Shown: positions 44,004 to 52,415, counted from the first letter of the stretch. The stretch: DNA of 64,000 nucleotides from Algibacter marinivivus (GCF_003143755.1 NZ_QFRI01000001.1:868001-932000); one strand, 5' to 3'. The notes: generated by a model not told the origin, from the sequence alone. A program made the numbers and translations.

Positions 44004-44522
44004 TTATTCTGGAGTATTAATTGCTGCTGTAGTTACTGTTAAATTTTCAATATCTCTGTCGAATAAGTATAAGCCACCTTTATCGTCTCCAATCATATTT
44101 ATTTTATCTAAAATGGTACGTGCTACAGCCTCTTCTTCTATTTGTTCAGCAACATACCATTGTAAAAAATTGTGTGTTGCATAATCTTTTTCCTGAAGAG
44201 ATATATGTACCAACTCATTAATACTCTGAGATACAAATACCTCATGATCAAAAAGCTTTTCAAACATTTCTTTAAATGATTTGAAAGTTACATTTGGTGC
44301 TTTTAATTCTGAAATTTTTGCATGTCCTCCTCTCTCGTTTACAAACTTAACAAGCTTCAACATATGCTCACGTTCTTCATCGCTTTGCGCGTACATAAAG
44401 TTTGAAACCCCTTCTAAACCTTTAACCTCTGCCCAACATGCCATGGCTAAATATATTTGAGAAGATTCTGCCTCTACTCGTATTTGATTATTTAATGCGT
44501 CTTCTATAGATTTTGATAACAT
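44004..44522 (-). CDS. ftnA: non-haem ferritin
   Basis: A 172-aa ferritin storing iron in a 24-mer shell. The ferroxidase residues of E. coli FtnA are all present at the same numbers: E17, E50, H53, E94, Q127 and E130 (QSDEEREH, FDHEVF, VAEQIEEE). The start at 44522 (MLSKSIEDAL) is fixed by homology; a longer in-frame reading to 44627 would pass through a terminator hairpin. Confidence 0.95.
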   Translation of the reverse strand: MLSKSIEDALNNQIRVEAESSQIYLAMACWAEVKGLEGVSNFMYAQSDEEREHMLKLVKFVNERGGHAKISELKAPNVTFKSFKEMFEKLFDHEVFVSQSINELVHISLQEKDYATHNFLQWYVAEQIEEEAVARTILDKINMIGDDKGGLYLFDRDIENLTVTTAAINTPE

Positions 44523-44574
44523 AATATTGGTTTTTTGTAAAGTTAAAGATTTAGTTGATTCTTTTAAATTCAAA

Positions 44575-44614
44575 CCATAAAAAAAGGTTATTCGTTTATA
44601 GAATAACCTTTTTC
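44575..44614 (-). terminator. terminator between cupredoxin-like gene and ferritin
   Basis: AAAAAGGTTATTC (44581-44593) pairs with GAATAACCTTTTT (44601-44613), loop GTTTATA, with a T run on the minus strand. Confidence 0.85.
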
Positions 44615-44635
44615 TACTATTAATCAATTTTGAAA

Positions 44636-45016
44636 CTACTGAACTGTCAACGTATATTGTGGTGTTGGGTTCAATGGGCAGAAATACACATATTCTCCTT
44701 TTGCTAAAGTTGTTGCATTTGTTTTTTGTGTTTCTCCATCTTTAACAACTTGCGTTACGTAAGCTGTTTTAATATGGTTTTCTGGATTGCTAGCATCAGC
44801 TCCTTTTTTTACTAAAACTAAACCAACTTTTTCTGCTGCATGGTTATTTGCTACTTCAAATACATAAGTACCTTCACTAACAGTTAATGCTTTTTGAACA
44901 AATTCTCCTTTAGTTTGCTCTAAGGAAATTGTTTTTACTGATGCCATGGCATCTTGTGCATTTGAGTTGAATGTAAATGCTAATACGATTACTAAAATTG
45001 ATACTACTTTTTTCAT
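44636..45016 (-). CDS. secreted cupredoxin-like protein
   Basis: A 126-aa exported protein. The signal peptide MKKVVSILVIVLAFTFNSNAQ sets the start at 45016; the ATG at 45040 adds eight residues. The body (about 30-126) looks like a small Greek-key cupredoxin with GTYVFEVANNHAAEKVG and GEYVYFCPLNPTPQYTLTV. The Cys is in the usual place, but the His expected a few residues after it is Gln, so a type 1 copper site is incomplete. A structural or other role is possible. Confidence 0.75.
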   Translation of the reverse strand: MKKVVSILVIVLAFTFNSNAQDAMASVKTISLEQTKGEFVQKALTVSEGTYVFEVANNHAAEKVGLVLVKKGADASNPENHIKTAYVTQVVKDGETQKTNATTLAKGEYVYFCPLNPTPQYTLTVQ

Positions 45017-45084
45017 TTTGAATTTGATTTTTACTTCCATTTATATGGAAATTTGTTAATTAATTATTGAATTTATTTATAATT

Positions 45085-45117
45085 AGACCAACAAGGTTTT
45101 TGAAACCTCGTAGGTCT
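45085..45117. repeat. palindromic repeat after the AhpD-like gene
   Basis: AGACC...GGTCT and AGGTTT...AAACCT form a two-part hairpin with a small internal loop. No T tract follows on the minus strand, so it is more like an interspersed repeat than a terminator. Confidence 0.6.
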
Positions 45118-45124
45118 GGAAATA

Positions 45125-45673
45125 TTAAATAGTTGCTGCTTCCAAAGGTTGCGCTATTGGAAAATCTACTGGTACTTGTGTTGTACTATGTATATAATTT
45201 GAAATGGTTTTATCGCCTACTAACGAAATGGTATCGATTAAGTTTCCTTTTGAATATCCGGCATTAAAGAAGTTTTCTAATACATCTGCATCAGTTCTTC
45301 CTCTGTTTTCTGTAATGTTTTTAGCTAATCTTGCTAAAGCGTCTAGTTTGCTATCAAAAGATGCATGTCCAGCTCTTAATTCTAAAATTTGGTCTTCAGA
45401 AAAACCATTCATTTTTCCTATTGCGGTGTGCGCAGATAAACAATAAATACAATTATTTACTTGACTTACTGCTAAGTTTACTACCTCTTTTTCTTTTGCA
45501 GATAATGATGTTTTCGCATTAGCAAAATTTAAATAGTTTTCTAAAGCAGTATCACTATTGGCATAGGTTGCATATAAGTTTGGTACAAAACCTAAAGCTT
45601 TATTTAAATTATCGAAAATAGCTTGATTGTTTTCGCTTACTTCGTCTCTTGTTGGTACATTAAATGTGCTCAT
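45125..45673 (-). CDS. AhpD-like carboxymuconolactone decarboxylase family protein
   Basis: A 182-aa all-helical protein with the peroxidase-related motif NNCIYCLSAHTAIGK: CxxC plus His, the redox centre of AhpD-type proteins. It probably reduces peroxides or other oxidants with a thiol partner. It lies downstream of an AraC regulator and has an upstream motif shared, at the same spacing, with the small gene in between. Confidence 0.88.
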   Translation of the reverse strand: MSTFNVPTRDEVSENNQAIFDNLNKALGFVPNLYATYANSDTALENYLNFANAKTSLSAKEKEVVNLAVSQVNNCIYCLSAHTAIGKMNGFSEDQILELRAGHASFDSKLDALARLAKNITENRGRTDADVLENFFNAGYSKGNLIDTISLVGDKTISNYIHSTTQVPVDFPIAQPLEAATI

Positions 45674-45720
45674 AATTTTAATTTTTTTATTTTGATTTTT
45701 CTTGTTTGTAATTCTTGGTA

Positions 45721-45785
45721 CAAAGGTGCAAATGTCCTAAAGTTTACACCATGTAGTTAATTCCTTTTGGCTTGTCAATTTTTCC
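45721..45785 (-). promoter_or_regulatory. operator-promoter P1 (AhpD-like gene)
   Basis: On the minus strand, GGAAAAATTGACAA (45785-45772) lies 43 bp before CACCTTTG (45728-45721), which is followed by TACCAA. No -33 TTG is present, as expected for an activator-dependent promoter. The motif begins one base after the stop codon of the upstream small ORF. P2 has the same motif and spacing. Confidence 0.65.
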
Positions 45786-45786
45786 T

Positions 45787-45963
45787 TTATTGATTTAAAC
45801 CGAATGTATTAGAAGTGATATGTGGTCTTTCAGCATCACAATAGAAATCTGAAATATGATTTTGCTCACAATGTGTTTTTGGAGAAATTGTATTAACCCC
45901 TTCTTTTCTTTTCCCTTTGAATATTTCAATTAGATTGAATATTGATATGTGTTTTAAATTCAT
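45787..45963 (-). CDS. small unknown protein in the AraC-linked cluster
   Basis: A 58-aa ORF from ATG 45963 (MNLKHISIFNLIEIFKGKRK) to TAA. It has His and Cys residues in HCEQNH and DFYCDAERPH. It is preceded by its own promoter-like sequence P2, which matches that of the next gene, and this raises the likelihood that it is expressed. No family is recognised. Confidence 0.5.
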   Translation of the reverse strand: MNLKHISIFNLIEIFKGKRKEGVNTISPKTHCEQNHISDFYCDAERPHITSNTFGLNQ

Positions 45964-45989
45964 GACTTTGTTGTTTTAATTGTTCGGTA

Positions 45990-46054
45990 CAAAGATGAAT
46001 CAAAAGTAGAAGTGATAAAATGGTAAGATTGCCCTGTGGGTTGTCAATTTTTCC
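45990..46054 (-). promoter_or_regulatory. operator-promoter P2 (small ORF)
   Basis: On the minus strand, GGAAAAATTGACAA (46054-46041) lies 43 bp before CATCTTTG (45997-45990), followed by TACCGA. Identical motif and identical spacing to P1. It begins directly after the araC-type stop codon. No -33 TTG is seen. Confidence 0.65.
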
Positions 46055-46897
46055 CTAAGATGCCTTTTTAAGCTGTTTTTTGAAATCTGAAGGAGATAAT
46101 GTAGTGTGTTTTTTAAATAATCGACTTAAGTGCGACGCATCTTCAAAGCCAACTTCGTATGCAATTTCTTTAGCTGTTTTATCGGTATAGATTAATAAGC
46201 GTTTAGCTTCAAGGATAATGCGCTCATGAATAATTTGAAGCGGACTTGTATTTAATTTTGCAAATGTATTTGATAAGGTTTTAGGAGATTTGAATAATTT
46301 ATCTGCATAAAACGATACACTATGCTCGGTTTTAAAATGAGACTCCACCAACATATTATACTCACGTAACAAATCTATTTTTTTGTTTTTGGTAGTTTCA
46401 ACATAGCCTTCTTTTGATTTTAATAATCGTGTACTTATAATAATGAAACGTGCCATTAGCATACGTAGCATTTCGGCTTGAATAGTGTCTTCTGTTTGCA
46501 ATTCGTCCAAAAACACTTCATGAAGAATATTTAGCTTTCTATTTTCTTTTGATTCTAATTCAATTATTGGGATATGCACATTCCCAAAGAATAATAAACC
46601 TGCGCAACTTACTTCTTGATCGTGATCTTTAATGCAATAAAACTCTCTATTAAATTGATATACCACCAAATCTTTACCTTCTATAAATTGAAAATATTGC
46701 ACCGTGGTTAATGCTAAAATACTATTTGGTTCGATGGTATAAGGAATACTATCTACTATAATTTCTGCCTTAGAATCAGACGTTCTAATAAAGGTATATA
46801 AATCGGGTTGCTTTGATATTTTGTAAGGTTCTAGAAGTTCTTCATCTCCTATTTTAAGGGTAGCGTTGGTTGAGAACTCTTTAAATGTTTTTTGCAT
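46055..46897 (-). CDS. AraC family transcriptional regulator
   Basis: A 280-aa regulator with an N-terminal sensing domain (about 1-165) and a C-terminal double helix-turn-helix (about 180-278: SVSFYADKLFKSPKTLSNTF and KEIAYEVGFEDASHLSRLFKKH in outline). The effector is unknown. It is followed by two genes whose promoters share a motif at fixed distance, so it is the obvious candidate activator. Confidence 0.9.
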   Translation of the reverse strand: MQKTFKEFSTNATLKIGDEELLEPYKISKQPDLYTFIRTSDSKAEIIVDSIPYTIEPNSILALTTVQYFQFIEGKDLVVYQFNREFYCIKDHDQEVSCAGLLFFGNVHIPIIELESKENRKLNILHEVFLDELQTEDTIQAEMLRMLMARFIIISTRLLKSKEGYVETTKNKKIDLLREYNMLVESHFKTEHSVSFYADKLFKSPKTLSNTFAKLNTSPLQIIHERIILEAKRLLIYTDKTAKEIAYEVGFEDASHLSRLFKKHTTLSPSDFKKQLKKAS

Positions 46898-46917
46898 TTG
46901 AGATTAGTCTACTTTTT

Positions 46918-46932
46918 TATCTAAAAATTACG
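46918..46932. repeat. direct repeat TTATCTAAAAATNAC, copy 1
   Basis: TTATCTAAAAATTAC recurs as TTATCTAAAAATCAC at 46988-47002. The copies bracket the 109-bp divergent region between the AraC gene and the small T9SS gene and might be regulator sites. Confidence 0.5.
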
Positions 46933-46987
46933 AATTGGAACTTAAAATATAATTAATTGGCTGCTATTTCGTTAATAACAAACCCGT

Positions 46988-47002
46988 TATCTAAAAATCA
47001 CT
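46988..47002. repeat. direct repeat TTATCTAAAAATNAC, copy 2
   Basis: See copy 1 at 46918-46932. This copy ends 4 bp before the ATG at 47007. Confidence 0.5.
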
Positions 47003-47006
47003 TCCT

Positions 47007-47330
47007 ATGAAAAGCATATTCTTTTACTTGTTCTTGTTTATTATTAGTCATATGTCTTTTTCACAAGAACGAATAAGGGAAACTAACCTTCAAAAAGATA
47101 CAGTATTTAAATTTCACCCAAATCCAGCTCAAGATGATCTATATATTTTAGGTGAAAATAAAATTAAAAGCATTGAGCTCATTAACGTTTTAGGTAAACG
47201 TGTTGCCTTTTATCATTTTAATAAAAGTATTATACAAATAGATGTTTCAGAATTAAAAAGTGGTTTGTATCTGATTCAAGTAATAGATGAAAATAATATG
47301 GCTGAGACTAAAAAGTTGGTTATTAAATGA
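47007..47330 (+). CDS. minimal T9SS type A sorting-domain protein
   Basis: A 107-aa protein made of a signal peptide (MKSIFFYLFLFIISHMSFSQ), a linker of about 15 residues and a T9SS type A sorting domain (FHPNPAQDDLYI, SIELINVLGKRVAFYHF, ELKSGLYLIQVIDE, KKLVIK). There is no room for a cargo domain. It could be a surface peptide or a decayed remnant of a longer cargo gene. It diverges from the AraC gene and ends 2 bp before the convergent metG stop. Confidence 0.8.
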   Translation: MKSIFFYLFLFIISHMSFSQERIRETNLQKDTVFKFHPNPAQDDLYILGENKIKSIELINVLGKRVAFYHFNKSIIQIDVSELKSGLYLIQVIDENNMAETKKLVIK

Positions 47331-47332
47331 GC

Positions 47333-49393
47333 TTAACTTACCTGTAACCCATTCCCAACCTCAGCATCATCCGGATTAACAAACACCAATTTGCCATCTG
47401 GAGTTTCAGTCATTAAAATCATGCCTTGGCTTTCAACACCTCTTAATGCTCTTGGAGCTAGGTTTACTAAAACGGTTACACGTTTCCCAATAACCTCTTC
47501 AGCTGCAAAACTTTCAGCAATACCAGAAACAATAGTTCTGGTGTCTATACCTGTATCTACTTTTAGTTTCAACAACTTTTTAGTTTTTGGCATTTTTTCA
47601 GCTTCTAAAATAGTTCCCACTCGAATGTCTAATTTTGTAAAATCTTCAAAAGTAATCGTGTCTTTTTGAGGCTCTACAGTTGCATTGGCTATTTCGTTAG
47701 CTTTTTTACTAGCTTCTAATTTATCCAATTGTTTTTGAATAGTTTCATCTTCTATTTTAGAGAATAGCAACTCTGCTTTTCCGATTTGATGTCCTGCTGG
47801 TAATAAGGTTTTTTTAGTTTTCACTTCATTCCAAGTGGATTCCGCATCAAGTGCGGAATGACAAAGGATTCCTTTTAATTTAGTTGATGTAAACGGTAAA
47901 AACGGCTCACTTAATGTTGCTAAAGCAGATGCTATTTGGAGCGCTACATACATGATCGTTTTTGTTCGTGCTTCATCAATTTTTATGACTTTCCAAGGCT
48001 CTTCATCAGCTAAATATTTATTTCCAAGTCGCGCTAAGTTCATGAGTTCTTGACCAGCTTCTCTAAAACGGTAACGCTCAATAGAGCTTGCAATAACATC
48101 TGGATATGCTTTAATTGCCGCTAAAGTTTCTTCATCTACTTTAGAAAACTCAGAAGGTTCTGGAACAATACCTTCGTAATATTTATTGGTTAAAACAACA
48201 ACACGGTTTATAAAATTTCCAAAAATGGCTACCAGCTCATTATTATTTCTAGCTTGAAAATCTTTCCAAGTAAAATCTGTATCCTTTGTTTCAGGTGCAT
48301 TTGCATTTAATGCATAACGTAACACATCTTGCTGCCCTGGAAAATCTTCCAAGTATTCTGGCAACCAAACGGCCCAATTTTTAGAAGTTGATAACTTATT
48401 CCCTTCTAAATTTAAAAACTCGTTAGCTGGAACATTTTCAGGCAAAATATAACTGCCTTCAGCTTTTAACATCGCTGGAAAAATAATACAGTGAAATACA
48501 ATATTATCTTTTCCTATAAAGTGTACAAGCTTGGTATCCTTATCTTTCCAATATGGCTCCCAATCTTTTCCTTCTCTTGCAGCCCATTCTTTGGTAGATG
48601 AAATATAACCAATGGGTGCATCAAACCATACATACAATACTTTGCCTTCTCCACCTTCTGCTGGTACTGGGATTCCCCAATCTAAATCTCTGGTCACTGC
48701 TCTTGGACGTAATCCATCATCAATCCAAGATTTTACTTGCCCGTAAACATTAGGTTTCCAATCTTTTTTATGACCTTCTAAAATCCATTCTTTTAAAAAA
48801 GCTTCATGTTTATCTAAGGGCAAAAACCAATGTTTAGTTTCTTTTAAAGTAGGTACATTTCCTGTAATTGCCGATTTAGGGTTAATTAAATCAGTCGCAT
48901 TATGGCTTGTTCCGCAGTTTTCACATTGGTCGCCATAACTTTCTTCATTTCCACATTTTGGGCAAGTTCCTATTACAAAACGATCTGCTAAAAACTGATT
49001 AGCTTCAGCATCGTATAATTGCTCTGAAGTTTCTTCAATAAATTCCCCTTTATTATTTAAAGTCTTAAAAAACTCTGATGCTGTTTTATGATGAATTGGT
49101 GCTGATGTACGCGAATAATTATCATAGGTAATTCCAAAATCTTCAAACGATTTTTTAATAATCGCATGATATTTATCTACAATATCTTGTGGAGATACAC
49201 CTTCGTTTTTTGCTTTAATGGTAATAGGCACACCATGTTCATCACTACCACCAATAAACGCTACATCATTTCCTGTTAAGCGCAAATAACGCGCATAAAT
49301 ATCTGCTGGTACGTAAACTCCTGCTAAATGTCCAATATGAATGGGTCCGTTAGTATAAGGAAGTGCAGTAGTAATGGTATATCTTTTCGGCAT
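47333..49393 (-). CDS. metG: methionyl-tRNA synthetase
   Basis: A 686-aa class I synthetase charging tRNA-Met. It shows the HIGH-type motif PIHIGHLAG, the zinc knuckle ([18 protein letters not shown]), the KMSKS-type loop NKLSTSKNW, and a C-terminal EMAP/tRNA-binding domain (about 580-686, [11 protein letters not shown]). The start is MPKRYT at 49393; the ATG at 49426 adds 11 residues. Residues about 510-520 (CHSALDAES) are encoded by a palindromic repeat inserted in frame between catalytic core and C-terminal domain. Confidence 0.96.
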   Translation of the reverse strand: MPKRYTITTALPYTNGPIHIGHLAGVYVPADIYARYLRLTGNDVAFIGGSDEHGVPITIKAKNEGVSPQDIVDKYHAIIKKSFEDFGITYDNYSRTSAPIHHKTASEFFKTLNNKGEFIEETSEQLYDAEANQFLADRFVIGTCPKCGNEESYGDQCENCGTSHNATDLINPKSAITGNVPTLKETKHWFLPLDKHEAFLKEWILEGHKKDWKPNVYGQVKSWIDDGLRPRAVTRDLDWGIPVPAEGGEGKVLYVWFDAPIGYISSTKEWAAREGKDWEPYWKDKDTKLVHFIGKDNIVFHCIIFPAMLKAEGSYILPENVPANEFLNLEGNKLSTSKNWAVWLPEYLEDFPGQQDVLRYALNANAPETKDTDFTWKDFQARNNNELVAIFGNFINRVVVLTNKYYEGIVPEPSEFSKVDEETLAAIKAYPDVIASSIERYRFREAGQELMNLARLGNKYLADEEPWKVIKIDEARTKTIMYVALQIASALATLSEPFLPFTSTKLKGILCHSALDAESTWNEVKTKKTLLPAGHQIGKAELLFSKIEDETIQKQLDKLEASKKANEIANATVEPQKDTITFEDFTKLDIRVGTILEAEKMPKTKKLLKLKVDTGIDTRTIVSGIAESFAAEEVIGKRVTVLVNLAPRALRGVESQGMILMTETPDGKLVFVNPDDAEVGNGLQVS
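47839..47859. repeat. REP-like palindrome inside metG
   Basis: ATTCCGCA-TCAAG-TGCGGAAT is a perfect 8-bp hairpin, with flanks GG and GAC that look like the usual ends of flavobacterial interspersed repeats. It is translated in frame within MetG. Confidence 0.75.
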
Positions 49394-49464
49394 TGTAATA
49401 TCTTTTGAAGCCGTAAAAGTACACATTTAAAGCCCTTTTTGAAAAAAAAATGTACATTTACATT

Positions 49465-50484
49465 ATGCAGAAAAACCTACTCATTTTAAGCCTGTTTTGT
49501 ATTGCTTTTTTCTTTGGAATAAAAAGTACGTCTGCACAAAACACAGCTATTGAGAAACAACATAAAACTTTGAAAAAACCACCATACTTAAAAGTAGGCG
49601 ACACAGTTGCAATTGTTGCGCCATCAGGAATTTTAAAAAACAGAAACGATGAAGTACAACAAGCTCAAGCGCTTTTAAAACGCTGGGGATTACATTCGGT
49701 TGTTGGTAAACATGTTTTTAATAAAGCTGACCATTTTGCTGGAACGGACGATGAGCGTTGTGAAGATTTCCAAAATGCTTTAGACGATTCAAAAATTAGT
49801 GCCATTTGGTGTGCCCGTGGTGGTTATGGTACAGTTAGAATTTTAGATAAACTTGATTTTTCAACATTTAAAAAACAGCCTAAATGGGTTATTGGGTATT
49901 CGGATATTACGGCACTTCATAACGCCATTCATAATGAGGGTGTAGAAAGTTTGCATGCCATCATGTGTGTTAGTTTACCAGATAATGAATCTGAAATTGA
50001 GGCTAGCATTTCTACCTTTAAAAACACCTTATTTGGCAAACCGCTAAGTTATATTTTGGATGGATCTACATTTAACAGGACAGGAACTACTTCTGGACAA
50101 TTGGTTGGTGGTAACTTAACCATGATTCATACCATGTTAGGTTCTAAAACTAGCATAGACACTTCCGGAAAAATATTATTTATTGAAGAAATAGGTGAAT
50201 ACAAGTACCATATTGATCGTATGCTACAAAGTTTAAAACGAGCTGGATATTTTGATAATTGTAAAGGTGTTATTGTTGGCGATATGACAAAACTTAGAAA
50301 AAACACAACGCTTTGGGGCACTTCAATACAACAATTAATTTTAGATGCTTTAGCTGATTATGATTTCCCTATTGCTTTTAACATGCCTGCCGGCCATGAA
50401 AAGGATAATCGTGCTTTAATTTTAGGAAGAACTATCTCTTTAGATGTAAATAAAAACCAGTCAACAATTAATTTTGAAGAGTAA
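49465..50484 (+). CDS. LD-carboxypeptidase (peptidase S66), exported
   Basis: A 339-aa serine peptidase acting on the L,D bond of peptidoglycan tetrapeptides during recycling. The nucleophile is S146 in VIGYSDITALHN; Glu and His follow in FIEEIGEYKYHIDR and PAGHEKDN. ARGGYGTVRIL is also typical. The signal peptide MQKNLLILSLFCIAFFFG favours the start at 49465 over the ATG at 49450. Confidence 0.9.
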   Translation: MQKNLLILSLFCIAFFFGIKSTSAQNTAIEKQHKTLKKPPYLKVGDTVAIVAPSGILKNRNDEVQQAQALLKRWGLHSVVGKHVFNKADHFAGTDDERCEDFQNALDDSKISAIWCARGGYGTVRILDKLDFSTFKKQPKWVIGYSDITALHNAIHNEGVESLHAIMCVSLPDNESEIEASISTFKNTLFGKPLSYILDGSTFNRTGTTSGQLVGGNLTMIHTMLGSKTSIDTSGKILFIEEIGEYKYHIDRMLQSLKRAGYFDNCKGVIVGDMTKLRKNTTLWGTSIQQLILDALADYDFPIAFNMPAGHEKDNRALILGRTISLDVNKNQSTINFEE

Positions 50485-50539
50485 TTAAAAAAATAAGATT
50501 TTAACGCCCTAAAAACCCAAGTAAATACTTTCTATCCCT

Positions 50540-50571
50540 TTATTTATAGGTGTTCTTCACCGATTAAATAA
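50540..50571. other. hairpin in the peptidase downstream gap
   Basis: TTATTTA (50540-50546) and TAAATAA (50565-50571), with an inner GGTG/CACC stem, form an interrupted hairpin. There is no T tract, so its role is unclear. The rest of the gap 50485-50697 holds only a weak -7-like TAATCTTG at 50654-50661. Confidence 0.4.
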
Positions 50572-50697
50572 GCCACTTGTAGACACATCTGTTTATTGAA
50601 CAGGCATAAAGGAACAATCAACTATTATTTTAAAGATTTATTGAAATATGCCATAATCTTGTACGGAAATATTAAAAATCATAAAAACCCCAACAAG

Positions 50698-50934
50698 ATG
50701 AAAAAATTACAATTACTATTCGTAGCAATGATGCTATTACTTTCAGTTGACGTTAAAGCTGATGATACTATTAACTCAAGTTTAAATTTAAGTAATCCTG
50801 ATGTTCGTAAATGTTTAGTTGAAGCAACAAAGAGTGAAGGCTGGAAATTAGCTGCGTTTTATTACAACGCTGATGAAAAATTAGTTATGATCTTTGAAAA
50901 AGGAAACAATACCAAAACTTATATGAGTAAATAA
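50698..50934 (+). CDS. small secreted protein
   Basis: A 78-aa protein with a signal peptide (MKKLQLLFVAMMLLLSVDVKA) and a mature part of about 57 residues (SNPDVRKCLVEATKSEGWKL, ending YMSK). It holds one Cys. The start at 50698 is set by the signal peptide; the in-frame TTG 34 codons upstream is unlikely. No family is recognised. A bidirectional terminator follows. Confidence 0.65.
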   Translation: MKKLQLLFVAMMLLLSVDVKADDTINSSLNLSNPDVRKCLVEATKSEGWKLAAFYYNADEKLVMIFEKGNNTKTYMSK

Positions 50935-50957
50935 TTATTATTTAATTAATACATTTT

Positions 50958-50995
50958 AAACCAGCTATTCATAATAAATAGCTGGTTTTTTTATT
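50958..50995. terminator. bidirectional terminator
   Basis: AAACCAGCTATT (50958-50969) and AATAGCTGGTTT (50977-50988) form a 12-bp stem with a 7-nt loop and a T run, between convergent genes. Confidence 0.87.
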
Positions 50996-50997
50996 TC

Positions 50998-51450
50998 CTA
51001 AACACCAAACTGATTTAAATGATGATCTAAGTGTTTATAAAACATGGTATTCCATTCTTTTTTAGTCAATTTACCAAAAGAGTGCGATTCCATGCCATCA
51101 AAATAATCTTCACCTAAATTTTGTGCCTTTTTTAAATAATCCGTTAATCTTGCTTTTTCTTCAACAAAATTTCTAGCATTGGTAATTAAAAATTGTGGTG
51201 CTGTTCTACTGTTTCTTTTATAAGGTTTATCACCTACAACCGTGTTTTTTACAAATAACTTCAACATAAATTTTGTAAACCCATTTGGTTTTTTGTGCTT
51301 ATCCTCAAAAGCCATTTCATAAGTAACATTACAATGGGCTAACATTTGATCTGAGCTCATTTTGCCCCATATTGGTCTGGTAGTAGGTGAGAGTTTATTT
51401 ATTCTGTCTATAACTAGTTCTGTTTCTTTGGGGTCGAAAATGTTTTTCAT
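50998..51450 (-). CDS. DUF1569 (DinB-superfamily) protein
   Basis: A 150-aa helical protein. MSSDQMLAHCNVTYEMAFED and the C-terminal YKHLDHHLNQFG supply the His residues expected of the DUF1569/DinB fold. The function is unknown. It is monocistronic and ends at a shared terminator. Confidence 0.82.
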   Translation of the reverse strand: MKNIFDPKETELVIDRINKLSPTTRPIWGKMSSDQMLAHCNVTYEMAFEDKHKKPNGFTKFMLKLFVKNTVVGDKPYKRNSRTAPQFLITNARNFVEEKARLTDYLKKAQNLGEDYFDGMESHSFGKLTKKEWNTMFYKHLDHHLNQFGV

Positions 51451-51523
51451 AATTCTAAAATTGGCGTGTTAAAAAAGTAGACTGCAATTTATTTATTTTA
51501 TTTTTACTTTGAAAGTTATCAAA

Positions 51524-51595
51524 ATGGGATTTTACGATTTATCTCAAGAAGAAGCTATTGCCTTTATAGATACAAATTATAAACCCTCTAATTAA
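51524..51595 (+). pseudogene. possible 5' remnant of a truncated gene
   Basis: A 23-codon frame starting MGFYDLSQEEAIAFID, with sensible codon use but ending abruptly within the 3' end of the convergent CPBP gene. It could be the surviving start of a lost gene, or chance. Confidence 0.25.
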
Positions 51596-52415
51596 TTACC
51601 TTCTTATTTGTAAATAAATTATACCTATCCCATTTCCAAATGAATAAAACAACAACTAGAAAAAAAGCATTCCAAAGCACTATAAACCCAATATAAAACC
51701 ACCAAGTATCAAAAGTTACATTGTTTAAAATATATAGAAAACTTTCGCCACTATCACTATTAGTTATTAAATGCCTTGTTGCCCAATTATTACCTAAATG
51801 AATTCCAATAGGAAAAAATAAGGTTTTTGACTTTAATAAGGCTATTGCAAATAATAAATGCCCAATAGGAATGGTTATTACAAAGAAAATAACCATTGCT
51901 CTATTCTGAAGGATATTGGCATCTAATACATGAACGAGCATAAATACTATTGAAAATATAATATTAGCTACAATAACATTAGAGACACTAATTGTTTTTT
52001 TAAACAAATAACCTCTAAACAAAAACTCTTCAACAGCCACAGTTGGCAGTATAGTATACAATCCGTACAAAATAGTTGAATAACTTATTGATGTGCTTAT
52101 TGCAAATATCTCGCCTGTATAAAGTGCTCTTAAATATTTAGCTATCAAAAATACAGTGGCACCTATAAAAACACCCAAAGGCAAGAATCTAATGTTCTTC
52201 CATTTTAAATTAAGACCTATAGTACTAAGTGTTTTACCATCTGTTTTATATAAAAACCAAGTTGCTATTAACAAAAAAAGACTTGACGCAAATGGGAAAT
52301 ACTTTTTTAAAAAAGGATTGTCAATTATACCACTTAAAACAAGGGCTAGTCCTAAAAGTAGAATTGCTAGTATATATCTAGATATAACTGGGTATTTTCT
52401 TAATAGAGATTTCAT
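51588..52415 (-). CDS. CPBP family intramembrane glutamic endopeptidase
   Basis: A 275-aa membrane protein with about seven to eight helices. The CPBP/Abi motif EEFLFRGYLF (EExxxR) is followed by FMLVHVLD and a third motif with GIHLGNNW. The family includes Rce1-like proteases and bacteriocin-immunity proteins. The start at 52415 (MKSLLRKYP) avoids a 14-residue polar extension. It follows the XRE-DUF4870 gene by 71 bp in the same direction. Confidence 0.85.
   Translation of the reverse strand: MKSLLRKYPVISRYILAILLLGLALVLSGIIDNPFLKKYFPFASSLFLLIATWFLYKTDGKTLSTIGLNLKWKNIRFLPLGVFIGATVFLIAKYLRALYTGEIFAISTSISYSTILYGLYTILPTVAVEEFLFRGYLFKKTISVSNVIVANIIFSIVFMLVHVLDANILQNRAMVIFFVITIPIGHLLFAIALLKSKTLFFPIGIHLGNNWATRHLITNSDSGESFLYILNNVTFDTWWFYIGFIVLWNAFFLVVVLFIWKWDRYNLFTNKKVIN

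Noticed and set aside
44523-44627. Longer ferritin starting at 44627
   Set aside because: The extension crosses a strong terminator hairpin of the upstream gene and has no counterpart in ferritins.
51588-52415. CPBP protein as part of a phage-defence (abortive infection) system
   Set aside because: The Abi name is historical for this family; no defence genes are adjacent and an XRE regulator alone is weak evidence.
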